In this document: positions 35,676 to 43,536 of the stretch, one piece after another
Position numbering within the stretch: position 1 is the stretch's first letter
How the letters are laid out: every line of letters starts with the position of its first letter
Origin: an uncultured Mycoplasmatota bacterium
GTDB lineage: Bacteria; Bacillota_I; Bacilli_A; RF39; UBA660
Direction of reading: 5' to 3'
DNA: 64,000 nucleotides
NCBI GenBank assembly: GCA_948434005.1
Contig: CAOJEH010000006.1
Coordinates: 32,761-96,760, forward strand
Position numbers and translations under genes: made by a program
The notes under the pieces: generated by a model
What the model was told of the DNA's origin: nothing
Databases searched by the model: none
Seen by the model: only the letters and a program-made list of their open reading frames with translations

Positions 35676-36422
35676 TTATACTTCTAATTTTTTTATTTGT
35701 TTTAAGAAGTTTTTACTTTTTAAATATATACCTGTATATCTATCATAATAATCATCTAAAAATAAATTTATCTCTTTTAAAACAGTATTTGATACTTCTA
35801 ATTTAGTAATTTTTTCTATATCAACATAATAAAACATTCTAATAAGTTTTATAGTTTTATCGCTAACAATACCTTGATCATTTATACAATTTGCACATAT
35901 ATATCCACCTAAATTAGAGTCAAGCGTTACTATATTTTTATCACTTCCACATACTGCACAATTATCTATCATTGGTCTTACACCTAAAAAGTCTAACAGC
36001 TTTAATTCTAATATACTTGTAAGAATATCTGCATTATAACCTTCTTCTATTTTTAATAAGGTACTTTTTAATAAATCAAATAATTTGCTATCATCATTTT
36101 GTTTGGATACTTGTGTTATTAAATCTATTATATATGATGCATATGATATTTTTTCTAAATCAGTTAAAATATTATTAAATGAATTTATAATATCAACACT
36201 TATTAAAGTAGATAAACCATTTTCCTTATAATAGATATGAAATTTACCATAAATTAATTTTCTACTTACACTTCTAAGCTTACTTTTTAAATTACGACAC
36301 CCTTTAGATATTACACCTATAGTTTTATGTTCTTTAGTTAATATATTTAATATTTTACTAGATTCACTATAATTAGTTTCACTTAATATTATTCCCTCTA
36401 TTTGTTCTATTTTCAATATCAT
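35676..36422 (-). CDS. recO: DNA repair protein RecO
   Basis: 248 aa. N-terminal OB fold (EGIILSETNYSESSKILNIL...GVISKGCRN), a helical middle, and a zinc-finger segment CAVCGSDKN...YICANC with four Cys. RecO loads RecA on SSB-coated DNA with RecF/RecR. The start ATG at 36422 lies within yqzL. The usual era-yqzL-recO order is kept. Confidence 0.93.
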   Translation of the reverse strand: MILKIEQIEGIILSETNYSESSKILNILTKEHKTIGVISKGCRNLKSKLRSVSRKLIYGKFHIYYKENGLSTLISVDIINSFNNILTDLEKISYASYIIDLITQVSKQNDDSKLFDLLKSTLLKIEEGYNADILTSILELKLLDFLGVRPMIDNCAVCGSDKNIVTLDSNLGGYICANCINDQGIVSDKTIKLIRMFYYVDIEKITKLEVSNTVLKEINLFLDDYYDRYTGIYLKSKNFLKQIKKLEV

Positions 36423-36507
36423 CACTTCTTTTATCCATATTTTTTAAAAGAAGATAATACTTTATATCTCCTGTTTTTCTAAATAATTCCCAAAATACAT
36501 TATCCAT
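36379..36507 (-). CDS. yqzL: YqzL-like small protein
   Basis: 42 aa beginning MDNVFWELFRKTGDIKYYLL, which fits the YqzL pattern ('w..F..TGsi..YLlyk'). AGAGGTGAT precedes ATG. It overlaps recO by 44 nt in another frame and lies between era and recO as in Bacillus. Function unknown. Confidence 0.7.
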   Translation of the reverse strand: MDNVFWELFRKTGDIKYYLLLKNMDKRSDDIENRTNRGNNIK

Positions 36508-36548
36508 ATTATCACCTCTATTAATATAGTGGTAATATAGTTTAATTT

Positions 36549-37436
36549 TTATTCATCTTCTTCTAAACCTAACTCTTCAAAATATTTTTCTCTATCTCTC
36601 CAATTTTTTAAAGTTTTAACATAAGTTTCTAAAAACACTTTTTTACCTAAGAATTTTTCCATATCATATCTAGCTCTTGTTCCAATTTCTTTTAGCATAG
36701 AACCTTGTTTTCCTATAATTATCTTTTTTAAATTATCTCTATCTACTACGATTAATACTCCAATATTTATAATATCATCTAATTCTTCAAAACTTTCTAC
36801 ATAACAAGTAACTGAATGTGGTATTTCATCATGAGTAAGTTCTAAAACTTTTTCTCTTACTAATTCTCCCATAATAAATCTTGTTGATACATTAGTTAGT
36901 TCATCTTCTTCATATATTTTTTCAGACTCTTCTAAATTAGCTTTTATACATTCAATTAAGGTATTAACATTATTTCCATCTTTTGCAGATATAGGAATTA
37001 TTTCTTTAAAGTCACATAAGTTTTTTAATTCATCAATATCTTTTAATAGTTTTTTCTTATCCTTTACTTTATCTATTTTATTTAAAAGTAAAAATATAGG
37101 TATATCTCTATCTTTAATTCTATTTAGAATGAATTCATCACCTTTTCCATAACCTTTATCAATATCAATTAAAAATAAGATAACATCAACACCTTCAGTA
37201 TTTGTATATGCTTTTTTATTTAATAAGTTACCTAATTTATGTGTAGGTTTATGAATCCCTGGTGTATCTACAAAGATTATTTGAGAATCACTATCATTAT
37301 ATATACCATTAATAATATTTCTTGTAGTTCCAGCTTTATCTGATGTTATAGCAAGCTTGGTACCTAATATATTATTTAAAAGAGTTGATTTGCCTACATT
37401 TGGTCTTCCAACTAAACTTACAAAACCACACCTCAT
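36549..37436 (-). CDS. era: GTPase Era
   Basis: 295 aa. G1 GRPNVGKST, G2 Thr in KAGTTRN, G3 VDTPGIHKP, G4 LLNKIDKV, then the KH domain with IIIGKQGSMLKEIG. Binds 16S rRNA 3' end during 30S maturation. ATG 37436 is chosen because it overlaps the cdd stop as ATGA; an upstream extension would lie inside cdd. Confidence 0.95.
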   Translation of the reverse strand: MRCGFVSLVGRPNVGKSTLLNNILGTKLAITSDKAGTTRNIINGIYNDSDSQIIFVDTPGIHKPTHKLGNLLNKKAYTNTEGVDVILFLIDIDKGYGKGDEFILNRIKDRDIPIFLLLNKIDKVKDKKKLLKDIDELKNLCDFKEIIPISAKDGNNVNTLIECIKANLEESEKIYEEDELTNVSTRFIMGELVREKVLELTHDEIPHSVTCYVESFEELDDIINIGVLIVVDRDNLKKIIIGKQGSMLKEIGTRARYDMEKFLGKKVFLETYVKTLKNWRDREKYFEELGLEEDE

Positions 37437-37819
37437 CCTAAATCTTCCTTTCCAAATGGATAGGGACATAATTCCTTTAAGGTATGAACTTCTACTTCTC
37501 CTTTTGTTGAATAGCAATATATTTTAGAATTTATATCAAAAAACTCTAAAAGCATTTGTCTACATACAAAACAAGGCATACCAATTTCTCCTGATGATAC
37601 CATAATATGAATTTCTTTAAAATCTCCTCTTTTATATCCTGCTGCAATAGCACTAAATATTGCTACTCTCTCAGCACAAGCTCCTGCTCTAGTGGAAGCA
37701 TCTTCTACATTAACACCTTGAAAAGATTTTCCATCCGTCATTACAACAATCGCACTAACTGGAAAATGTGAATATGGACTATAACTATTTTTGTGTAACG
37801 CAATTAATTCTTCTATCAT
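37433..37819 (-). CDS. cdd: Cytidine deaminase
   Basis: 128 aa. Zinc site AGACAERVAIF and PCFVCRQML, with the substrate part SPYSHFPVSA. Hydrolyses cytidine/deoxycytidine to uridine/deoxyuridine. Overlaps dgkA by 4 nt at its start and era by 4 nt at its end. Confidence 0.94.
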   Translation of the reverse strand: MIEELIALHKNSYSPYSHFPVSAIVVMTDGKSFQGVNVEDASTRAGACAERVAIFSAIAAGYKRGDFKEIHIMVSSGEIGMPCFVCRQMLLEFFDINSKIYCYSTKGEVEVHTLKELCPYPFGKEDLG

Positions 37820-38226
37820 AATAACCCTCCTATAAATGTTATAATCTTTGGAATAAATATAATTAATCCTACCATGGATGATACTATTGCAAACACTAAA
37901 ACTCCCGCTGCTGCTGTATCTTTAGCTATTTTAGCATATGGATTTTTCTCTAGTGTTACTAAATCAACTAAATTTTCAATTGCTGTATTAATAAACTCTG
38001 CCATTAAAACTAGTCCTATTAGTACTAAACATATAATAAATTCTAGTCTACTTAATTTTAAAATAAATCCCATTATTAATACTAATATAGCAACCATTGT
38101 GTGTATTCTTAGATTTTGTTCATCTTTATATGCAGAGACTATTCCACTAAAAGCATATTTAAAACTATTACTAAGTCTTTTTCTATCTATTTTTATATTA
38201 TTTTTCTCTTTTGATTTCGCACTCAT
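37816..38226 (-). CDS. dgkA: Diacylglycerol/undecaprenol kinase
   Basis: 136 aa with three membrane helices and the family motif MAEFINTAIENLVDLV. Upstream RIHTMVAILVL fits too. Gram-positive members phosphorylate undecaprenol for wall synthesis. Overlaps ybeY by 29 nt and has its own AGGAAG SD. Confidence 0.92.
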   Translation of the reverse strand: MSAKSKEKNNIKIDRKRLSNSFKYAFSGIVSAYKDEQNLRIHTMVAILVLIMGFILKLSRLEFIICLVLIGLVLMAEFINTAIENLVDLVTLEKNPYAKIAKDTAAAGVLVFAIVSSMVGLIIFIPKIITFIGGLL

Positions 38227-38653
38227 TTAATACTTCCTCCTGTTTTTTAAACATTACTTCTTCATCTTTCTTATTCATATGGTCATACCCTAATAGATGA
38301 TAAAAACCATGAACTGCTAAAAATGATAGTTCCCTTAGAAAAGAATGATTATACTCTTCTGATTGCTTTATAGCTTTATCTACTGATATATAAATATCGC
38401 CTAATATATCAATATCTCCTGCGGTTATTACTTTATCTTCATCATCTAGAGCAAAAGTTATAACATCTGTTTCTTTATCTATATTACGATAATTCTTATT
38501 TAAATTATGAATATAGGAATTATCAACTATTATAACATTAAATTCTACATTATTTAATTTTTCCTTAGAAACTGCATATTCTAATACTTTTTTTACTGTA
38601 TCTAACTCTTCTATTTGTTTATCTGTTTCATTAAATATTTCTATATTATTCAT
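38198..38653 (-). CDS. ybeY: Endoribonuclease YbeY
   Basis: 151 aa. Zinc motif AVHGFYHLLGYDHM at residues about 115-128, preceded by ETDVITFALDD and GDIYISVDKA. Involved in 16S rRNA 3' processing. In Bacillus phoH and yqfF precede it; here a VanZ-like gene does. Confidence 0.94.
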   Translation of the reverse strand: MNNIEIFNETDKQIEELDTVKKVLEYAVSKEKLNNVEFNVIIVDNSYIHNLNKNYRNIDKETDVITFALDDEDKVITAGDIDILGDIYISVDKAIKQSEEYNHSFLRELSFLAVHGFYHLLGYDHMNKKDEEVMFKKQEEVLNECEIKREK

Positions 38654-38719
38654 ATTATATCTACATTATTATAATCAATAAAAGTATTTTTAACATATTT
38701 TTGATTATATTACCTTTCT

Positions 38720-38749
38720 ATAAAAAAAATTAAGTATTATACTTAATTT
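38720..38749 (-). terminator. Rho-independent terminator of the yqfCD/VanZ unit
   Basis: AATTAAGTAT and ATACTTAATT form a perfect stem near 38729-38748, with eight T following on the minus strand. Confidence 0.7.
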
Positions 38750-38814
38750 AAGTTTACTATAATTATACATATTATTCAAGAATATAACTTGATATTACTA
38801 AATCTTTACAGTAT

Positions 38815-39411
38815 TTATATTAATGTTATTACACCTAATAATACTATTATTGATACTATATTTAAAAACACTTCACTTTTCATAAACTTAGGCAACCTAT
38901 CTCCTATTTTTTTCATAAATAAATATATATAATAGCCTATAAATCCACCACATATATTTAAAATAATATCATCTACATCAAATACTCTACCTATTGCCAT
39001 TTGAACTGATTCAATTGAGATTGATGCGATAAATGTAAGTACAAATATAGTTGAGGGTTTTTCTATTTTAATATAATAACTTGTAAAAAAACCAAATGGT
39101 AAAAATAGTAACATATTACCTAAAACATTTTTTAAAAATAATCTACTACCTATTCTATATCTAAATATTTCCTTAAATGGTATATAATTATTACTACTCC
39201 AAGTTACGTCATCTTGAAATGTAACTACTTCGAATAAACATAATATATAAATTATAAATGATAGCATTAATAGTTCTTTATATAGTGATAAATGTTTTCC
39301 ATTTTTTAATAAATAGGTAACTCTTAATGATACTAATATAACTATAGATATTAATATCATAGGCCATGCCATACTAATAACATTTTGAATTGATTTAGCC
39401 ATTTGACTCAT
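38815..39411 (-). CDS. VanZ-like membrane protein
   Basis: 198 aa with about five membrane helices. LKNVLGNMLLFLPFGFF and the later SIESVQMAIGRVFDVDDIILNICGG are the VanZ/phosphotransbutyrylase-like motifs. ATG 39411 is chosen for the GGAGG 9 nt upstream. Overlaps the end of yqfD by 17 nt. Function unknown; some VanZ proteins confer teicoplanin tolerance. Confidence 0.85.
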   Translation of the reverse strand: MSQMAKSIQNVISMAWPMILISIVILVSLRVTYLLKNGKHLSLYKELLMLSFIIYILCLFEVVTFQDDVTWSSNNYIPFKEIFRYRIGSRLFLKNVLGNMLLFLPFGFFTSYYIKIEKPSTIFVLTFIASISIESVQMAIGRVFDVDDIILNICGGFIGYYIYLFMKKIGDRLPKFMKSEVFLNIVSIIVLLGVITLI

Positions 39412-40579
39412 CACTTTCACCCTCCGTAATCTTTTCTATATCGATATCTTCAATTGATTCTTCTTCTGTTATATCTTCTTTTACTTTATAAAATACTTCT
39501 ACTTCTATTCTACTCTTTTTTTCATTTTTTTTCAAAACCTTTTTATCTATAATAGTATCTTTTTTACCTAGTTTTTGTTTTAATTTAGTTTTTCCTATTT
39601 TTATAGCATCTTTAGTTATATTATTTATATTGTATTTTTTACTTGTAACATTAGTTTCTTCTATAGTTGTATAATTTATAGATATTGGAATAATTTGATT
39701 ATTTAATAAATTAGTTCTTACTAGTCTATAATTTTTATAGTTTGGAGGGAACAGGAATATACTTTTATTAAATACTCTAAACTCTAATCTTTTCTTTTTT
39801 CTACCTGTAGGTAGCCTAGTCTCATAATTTTTAGGGAGGTCTATATTTACTTTATACCAAACTTCTCCAAATACGCTTCCTTCTGCTTTAACCTTTTTCA
39901 TAGGTTTTTCATCTCTAGTAATAATACCACTAATTAAAACATCACCTTTTTTAACATAGTCATATTTCTTTTTTACTACTTCCCCATGAGTAGCATAAAT
40001 ACTTAATATCATAGCATTTTTCTTTGCTATTATATTTTGAGTTTTTGTATCTTTTTTGATATCATTTTTAATTCTTTCTTCTACTTTTACAATATATTTT
40101 GTTCCAATAGACTCTATTTCTAACCATTCAATTCTATCAATCTCTTTTTTTAATATTTTTCTTTTTATTTCTTCTTTTTTATCATAACTAACTTTAAATT
40201 TATATTTTTCTATTCCAAACTCTTCTAAGTCATTTATAATTAAATCTCTTATTTCACTTTTAGAATGTTCTACTTTAATATCAAAAGTAATATTAGATAA
40301 TAATTTTAATATTATAATACCTACAAATAAAAATATAATAAAAATATAGTATTTTTTAAATAAATGTTTATACTTTATAAAACCGTATTCTCTTATAACT
40401 AATATTTTATGGCTTGTCTTTTTATTTTTAATTAACTTATATCCTATGTCATCTACTATTATTATAGAATATTTATCATAGTTTTCTATATTATAAATAG
40501 GTATTTTTTCACCTATTAAATCCGCTATAAATCTTTTGGGATTTTTTCCAACTATTTTTAATTTATACTTATTATTCAT
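39395..40579 (-). CDS. yqfD: Sporulation protein YqfD
   Basis: 394 aa. N-terminal soluble part with NPKRFIADLIGEKIPIYN, one membrane helix (about residues 78-97), then the YqfD extracytoplasmic region with WLEIESIGTKYIVKVEER, HGEVVKKKYDYVKKGDVLISG and EGSVFGEVWYKVNIDLP. Required for forespore functions in Bacillus. Overlaps yqfC by 8 nt. Confidence 0.9.
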   Translation of the reverse strand: MNNKYKLKIVGKNPKRFIADLIGEKIPIYNIENYDKYSIIIVDDIGYKLIKNKKTSHKILVIREYGFIKYKHLFKKYYIFIIFLFVGIIILKLLSNITFDIKVEHSKSEIRDLIINDLEEFGIEKYKFKVSYDKKEEIKRKILKKEIDRIEWLEIESIGTKYIVKVEERIKNDIKKDTKTQNIIAKKNAMILSIYATHGEVVKKKYDYVKKGDVLISGIITRDEKPMKKVKAEGSVFGEVWYKVNIDLPKNYETRLPTGRKKKRLEFRVFNKSIFLFPPNYKNYRLVRTNLLNNQIIPISINYTTIEETNVTSKKYNINNITKDAIKIGKTKLKQKLGKKDTIIDKKVLKKNEKKSRIEVEVFYKVKEDITEEESIEDIDIEKITEGESDESNG

Positions 40580-40814
40580 CTTCTTCTACCTCTACTAATA
40601 AAACTTTTCCCATAATAAGTATTTCATTATCTAATATTTTATTAAGATGCAAACTCTTACCTTTTATAATTAATCTCCCATTAGGTGTTAAAATAGAAAT
40701 TCTTTCTTCTTCTAATGTAATTATTTGTAAATAATTTACAATATAGACTCTATCTTTAAAAATAGTTATTCTGAATTCATTATCATTTATATATTCCTTC
40801 ATTTTATTAAACAT
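40572..40814 (-). CDS. yqfC: Sporulation protein YqfC
   Basis: 80 aa with repeated strand pattern FRITIFKDRVYIVNYLQI...ISILTPNGRLIIKGKSL...NEILIMGKV, the YabP/YqfC fold. Partner of YqfD, which directly follows. Confidence 0.88.
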   Translation of the reverse strand: MFNKMKEYINDNEFRITIFKDRVYIVNYLQIITLEEERISILTPNGRLIIKGKSLHLNKILDNEILIMGKVLLVEVEEDE

Positions 40815-40860
40815 AAAATCACCTATTAAAGAATATGTTATAAGTTTATGTTTAATTATA

Positions 40861-40890
40861 AAAATAAAAATTGATAATTACTTATCAATT
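40861..40890 (-). terminator. Rho-independent terminator of yqeY
   Basis: AATTGATAA (40869-40877) pairs with TTATCAATT (40882-40890), followed by TTTTTATTTT on the minus strand. Confidence 0.65.
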
Positions 40891-41325
40891 TAATTTAGAC
40901 TTAATTATTTCACTTACATACCTCATATCTGCCTTACCTTTTACTTTAGGTGAGACTTCTTTCATCACATTACCCATATCTTTTATACTAGATGCATTAA
41001 CTTTTGTTATAACATCATCTATAATAGTATTTACTTCATCTTCACTTAATTGTTCTGGTAAATAATCTTTTAAGATATTAAGTTCTTTTTCTGTTTGTTT
41101 TATTAAATCATCTCTACTTGCTTTTTTAAATTCTTCTATGGAATCGTTTCTCATCTTAACTTGTTTATTTACTACATCAATTAATAAATCATCATTAACT
41201 TCTACTTTTTTATCGATTCTTTCTTTATCTAGAGCAGCTTTTACCATACGTATTACAGTTAATTTTTCTTTATCTTTAGATTTCATTGCATCTACCATAT
41301 CTTTTTTTAACTTTTCTACTAACAT
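40885..41325 (-). CDS. yqeY: GatB/YqeY domain protein
   Basis: 146 aa. Begins MLVEKLKKDMVDAMKSKDKE with LTVIRMVKAALDKERID, then KQTEKELNILKDYLPEQLSEDE and KDMGNVMKEVSPKVKGKADM, the YqeY signature. ATG 41325 chosen for GGAG 9 nt upstream. YqeY resembles the tail domain of GatB and may bind tRNA. Normally directly after rpsU. Confidence 0.92.
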   Translation of the reverse strand: MLVEKLKKDMVDAMKSKDKEKLTVIRMVKAALDKERIDKKVEVNDDLLIDVVNKQVKMRNDSIEEFKKASRDDLIKQTEKELNILKDYLPEQLSEDEVNTIIDDVITKVNASSIKDMGNVMKEVSPKVKGKADMRYVSEIIKSKLN

Positions 41326-41376
41326 ATTAATCATCTCCATATCTTATTATACTAAATATTTTCTTTTTTTCAATGA

Positions 41377-42300
41377 TTATTTTCTTTTTGAGTATTGATA
41401 TCCTATAACTAATTCAACAGCCTTTTTCATAGGAGAATTTTGAAAACCATTATTATAGTATTCATCTATGCTACTAGTAAGTTCTTCGAAGGATCCATCA
41501 TGCACATAATAATCAAAGTCATCAGAGATATCATTTATATTGCCAGTAATACTTCCATTAATGTATTGATTCCTAAATTTTTGTTCTACATAAAGTGGTT
41601 CTAATATACTCATAGCTGGATTATAATATGATTTAATATCATATGTTGTTATTTCTTTTCTAATCTTATCTAAATACTTTTTGGCATGTTTATTTTTTAT
41701 ATCTTCATTACATAATCTGGCTACTATTCCTAATATATCTTTTGTTTGTAGGGTATTTAGACCTTCTTCTGTAAATTCATGTGTCTTAGATTTTAGAACT
41801 AGTTTTTTAATATCATTATCTAATATTATAATGCCACTTCTAATTATTAATTTATTATGATCTACATATAAAATTCTCTTATTTTGGGATTTAATAATAT
41901 GATTCATTTCATGAATAAAGGTTTCTAAATATTCAGTATGGCTACGCTTTTTTAGTTTTTTTAGTTTTAATTCATCGTCTATATAAACTTTAAAGTTAGT
42001 AGACGTTCCAAATAAAGTTATATTTGGTATACTTATACCCATACATTCAATATCTGAAGATGTTTTTTTGCCTGATAATAATTTTAAATTTTCTTCTGTT
42101 ACAGTATATTTTGTATTCTTATATGCAGAAATAATTGTGTCTATATCTTTTATACCATAATATATTAAAAATGCGGTAAGAGATACTAGAGCCATTCCTA
42201 TATCTTTTTCATAATCTTTGTTATTCCTTAATATATACTTTAATATATCGTAAGAAGTATCCACGCATCTATTTAAATTACTATTTTTTTGCATTTGCAT
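41377..42300 (-). CDS. HExxH metallopeptidase-like protein
   Basis: 307 aa, soluble, no signal peptide. TFIHEMNHIIKSQ contains HExxH (HEMNH, about residues 133-137) and, further on, FTEEGLNTLQ provides a possible glutamate ligand as in gluzincins. The rest is unlike a known family. GGAAGGT upstream of ATG. It sits between rpsU and yqeY, which are adjacent in Bacillus, so it is an insertion in a conserved neighbourhood. Confidence 0.6.
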   Translation of the reverse strand: MQMQKNSNLNRCVDTSYDILKYILRNNKDYEKDIGMALVSLTAFLIYYGIKDIDTIISAYKNTKYTVTEENLKLLSGKKTSSDIECMGISIPNITLFGTSTNFKVYIDDELKLKKLKKRSHTEYLETFIHEMNHIIKSQNKRILYVDHNKLIIRSGIIILDNDIKKLVLKSKTHEFTEEGLNTLQTKDILGIVARLCNEDIKNKHAKKYLDKIRKEITTYDIKSYYNPAMSILEPLYVEQKFRNQYINGSITGNINDISDDFDYYVHDGSFEELTSSIDEYYNNGFQNSPMKKAVELVIGYQYSKRK

Positions 42301-42353
42301 AATTACCTTCCCCTTTTAATGGTGTATATTATATCATATTTTTGTTGATTTTG

Positions 42354-42386
42354 CAATAAAAAATAGAGATTTATTAATCTCTATTT
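42354..42386 (-). terminator. Rho-independent terminator of rpsU
   Basis: AAATAGAGATT (42361-42371) and AATCTCTATTT (42376-42386) form a perfect 11 bp stem followed by T's on the minus strand; it covers the last codons of rpsU. Confidence 0.7.
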
Positions 42387-42577
42387 GCACGTTCTTTTTT
42401 ATCTCTTTTTCTAGAATTTTTTATTCCTTCTTTTTTTGCATTACGTCTTCTAACACCTGGTTTATCGTAGCACTCTCTTTTTTTACATTCTGAAGGGACA
42501 CCGTCTCTAGCCACTTTTTGCTTAAATCTTCTTAGAGCTTGATCCAAATTTCCTCTAACTGGTACTTTAGTTGCCAT
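42374..42577 (-). CDS. rpsU: 30S ribosomal protein S21
   Basis: 67 aa: ATKVPVRGNLDQALRRFKQK, CKKRECYDKPGVRRR, basic tail. Second of two consecutive ATG codons is used since GGGAGGGA is then at proper distance. Confidence 0.95.
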   Translation of the reverse strand: MATKVPVRGNLDQALRRFKQKVARDGVPSECKKRECYDKPGVRRRNAKKEGIKNSRKRDKKERANRD

Positions 42578-42663
42578 CATTATCCCTCCCTTCGTTTTTT
42601 TCTACATTTGATTATAACAAAGATTTCTTTTATTTTCAATGATTTTCGACAAGTTTTTTTGTT

Positions 42664-42837
42664 TTATAAAAAAGTCGTAACTATTTCATAAATATTTCTC
42701 ATAAAAAAACCACTGTATTTTCCTAGTCTATTTATAAATTGTAATATATAATATGCGATAGGCAGAAAAAATAATATTAATAAAATAATAAATGTATTTT
42801 TATACTTTATAAATACTTTTTTTATTTTAAGGGACAT
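42664..42837 (-). CDS. Small membrane protein, candidate bacteriocin immunity protein
   Basis: 57 aa, MSLKIKKVFIKYKN, then one long hydrophobic helix (FIILLILFFLPIAYYILQF) and an amphipathic second segment. Its start overlaps the end of the second bacteriocin peptide gene by 16 nt, with AAGG upstream, so it is the last gene of the bacteriocin operon. Small basic membrane proteins in this place are usually immunity proteins. Role is inferred from position. Confidence 0.5.
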   Translation of the reverse strand: MSLKIKKVFIKYKNTFIILLILFFLPIAYYILQFINRLGKYSGFFMRNIYEIVTTFL

Positions 42838-42992
42838 ACATTACCTTCAGCTATTCTTCTAATTGCAGAACCTATTCCTCGGCCTGCATCGACTAACAGC
42901 TCTATTACATCTGTAAAAGCTCTTATAACTGTTCCTGATACTGAATCTCCACCAACAATTCTATCTAGTTTCTTTCCATCTATCTTTTTCAT
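42822..42992 (-). CDS. Bacteriocin precursor B (double-glycine leader)
   Basis: 56 aa. Leader MKKIDGKKLDRIVGG fits the GG-leader pattern (hydrophobic at -4, -7, Gly-Gly at -2/-1). Core of 41 residues starts DSVSGTVIRAFTD and ends with AIRRIAEGNVCPLK: an amphipathic helix with GRGIGSAIRR (GxxxG-like) and one Cys near the C-terminus. ATG overlaps the stop of precursor A as ATGA, so translation is coupled. Together with A it forms a likely two-peptide class IIb bacteriocin. Confidence 0.8.
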   Translation of the reverse strand: MKKIDGKKLDRIVGGDSVSGTVIRAFTDVIELLVDAGRGIGSAIRRIAEGNVCPLK

Positions 42993-43129
42993 TCTGCACA
43001 TGACTTTGGGTGAACAATTCCATCTATAACTCCAGATACAAATATAACAAGTGATGCAATTCCTATCGCTGCCCATGTAGAAAAGCCACCTTCTATCCTT
43101 TCTAATTCATTATCTTTTAATTTTCTCAT
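42989..43129 (-). CDS. Bacteriocin precursor A (double-glycine leader)
   Basis: 46 aa. Leader MRKLKDNELERIEGG is a textbook GG leader (ELERIEGG). Core of 31 residues begins FSTWAAIGIA, has a hydrophobic helix, GVIDGIVHP, and ends KSCAE with a single Cys. GGAGG stands 3 nt before ATG, as part of the end of the upstream gene (TAATG overlap). The hydrophobic core is typical of class II bacteriocins. No individual known bacteriocin is recognised. Confidence 0.82.
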   Translation of the reverse strand: MRKLKDNELERIEGGFSTWAAIGIASLVIFVSGVIDGIVHPKSCAE

Positions 43130-43536
43130 TACTCCTCCTTCCAACATGATTTAAATATATTAATTAGTTTTTCTTTCTTATCGTATATAGTTAATTTAAC
43201 GTAATCATTATCTTTATATTTATTTGGAAATTTAACTCTTATAATGACATCATGATAAGATAGGTTATTTCTTTTTAATACATTTTTTTCAATTGAAATT
43301 ATTTCTCTTCTTATTCTTTTATTATCAATATATAAATAATTACTACTATTTAAAAGTTTTAAATCTTTACTACTAATTAATAGCTGTAAATAATTATCAG
43401 TAACTACTATTGAATTAATATTTTTATATGTCCTATATCTATATTTGAATAAGTTAATAAATAACATAATAGTTATTACTATAAATATAAATGTTATTGT
43501 TATTATAAGTTGATTCCTTTCATAATTATTCTTCAT
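43129..43536 (-). CDS. Bacteriocin export accessory protein
   Basis: 135 aa: one N-terminal membrane helix (residues about 11-28), then a beta-rich external part (YLQLLISSKDLKLLNSSNYLYI, DVIIRVKFPNKYKDNDYVKL). It resembles a shortened membrane-fusion (HlyD/LcnD-like) protein lacking the coiled coil. It overlaps the transporter gene by 11 nt and precursor A by 1 nt. Confidence 0.65.
   Translation of the reverse strand: MKNNYERNQLIITITFIFIVITIMLFINLFKYRYRTYKNINSIVVTDNYLQLLISSKDLKLLNSSNYLYIDNKRIRREIISIEKNVLKRNNLSYHDVIIRVKFPNKYKDNDYVKLTIYDKKEKLINIFKSCWKEE

Noticed and set aside
42993..43076. 84-residue form of precursor B beginning at 43076
   Set aside because: The extra N-terminal part is precursor A read in another frame; the GG leader starts at ATG 42992.
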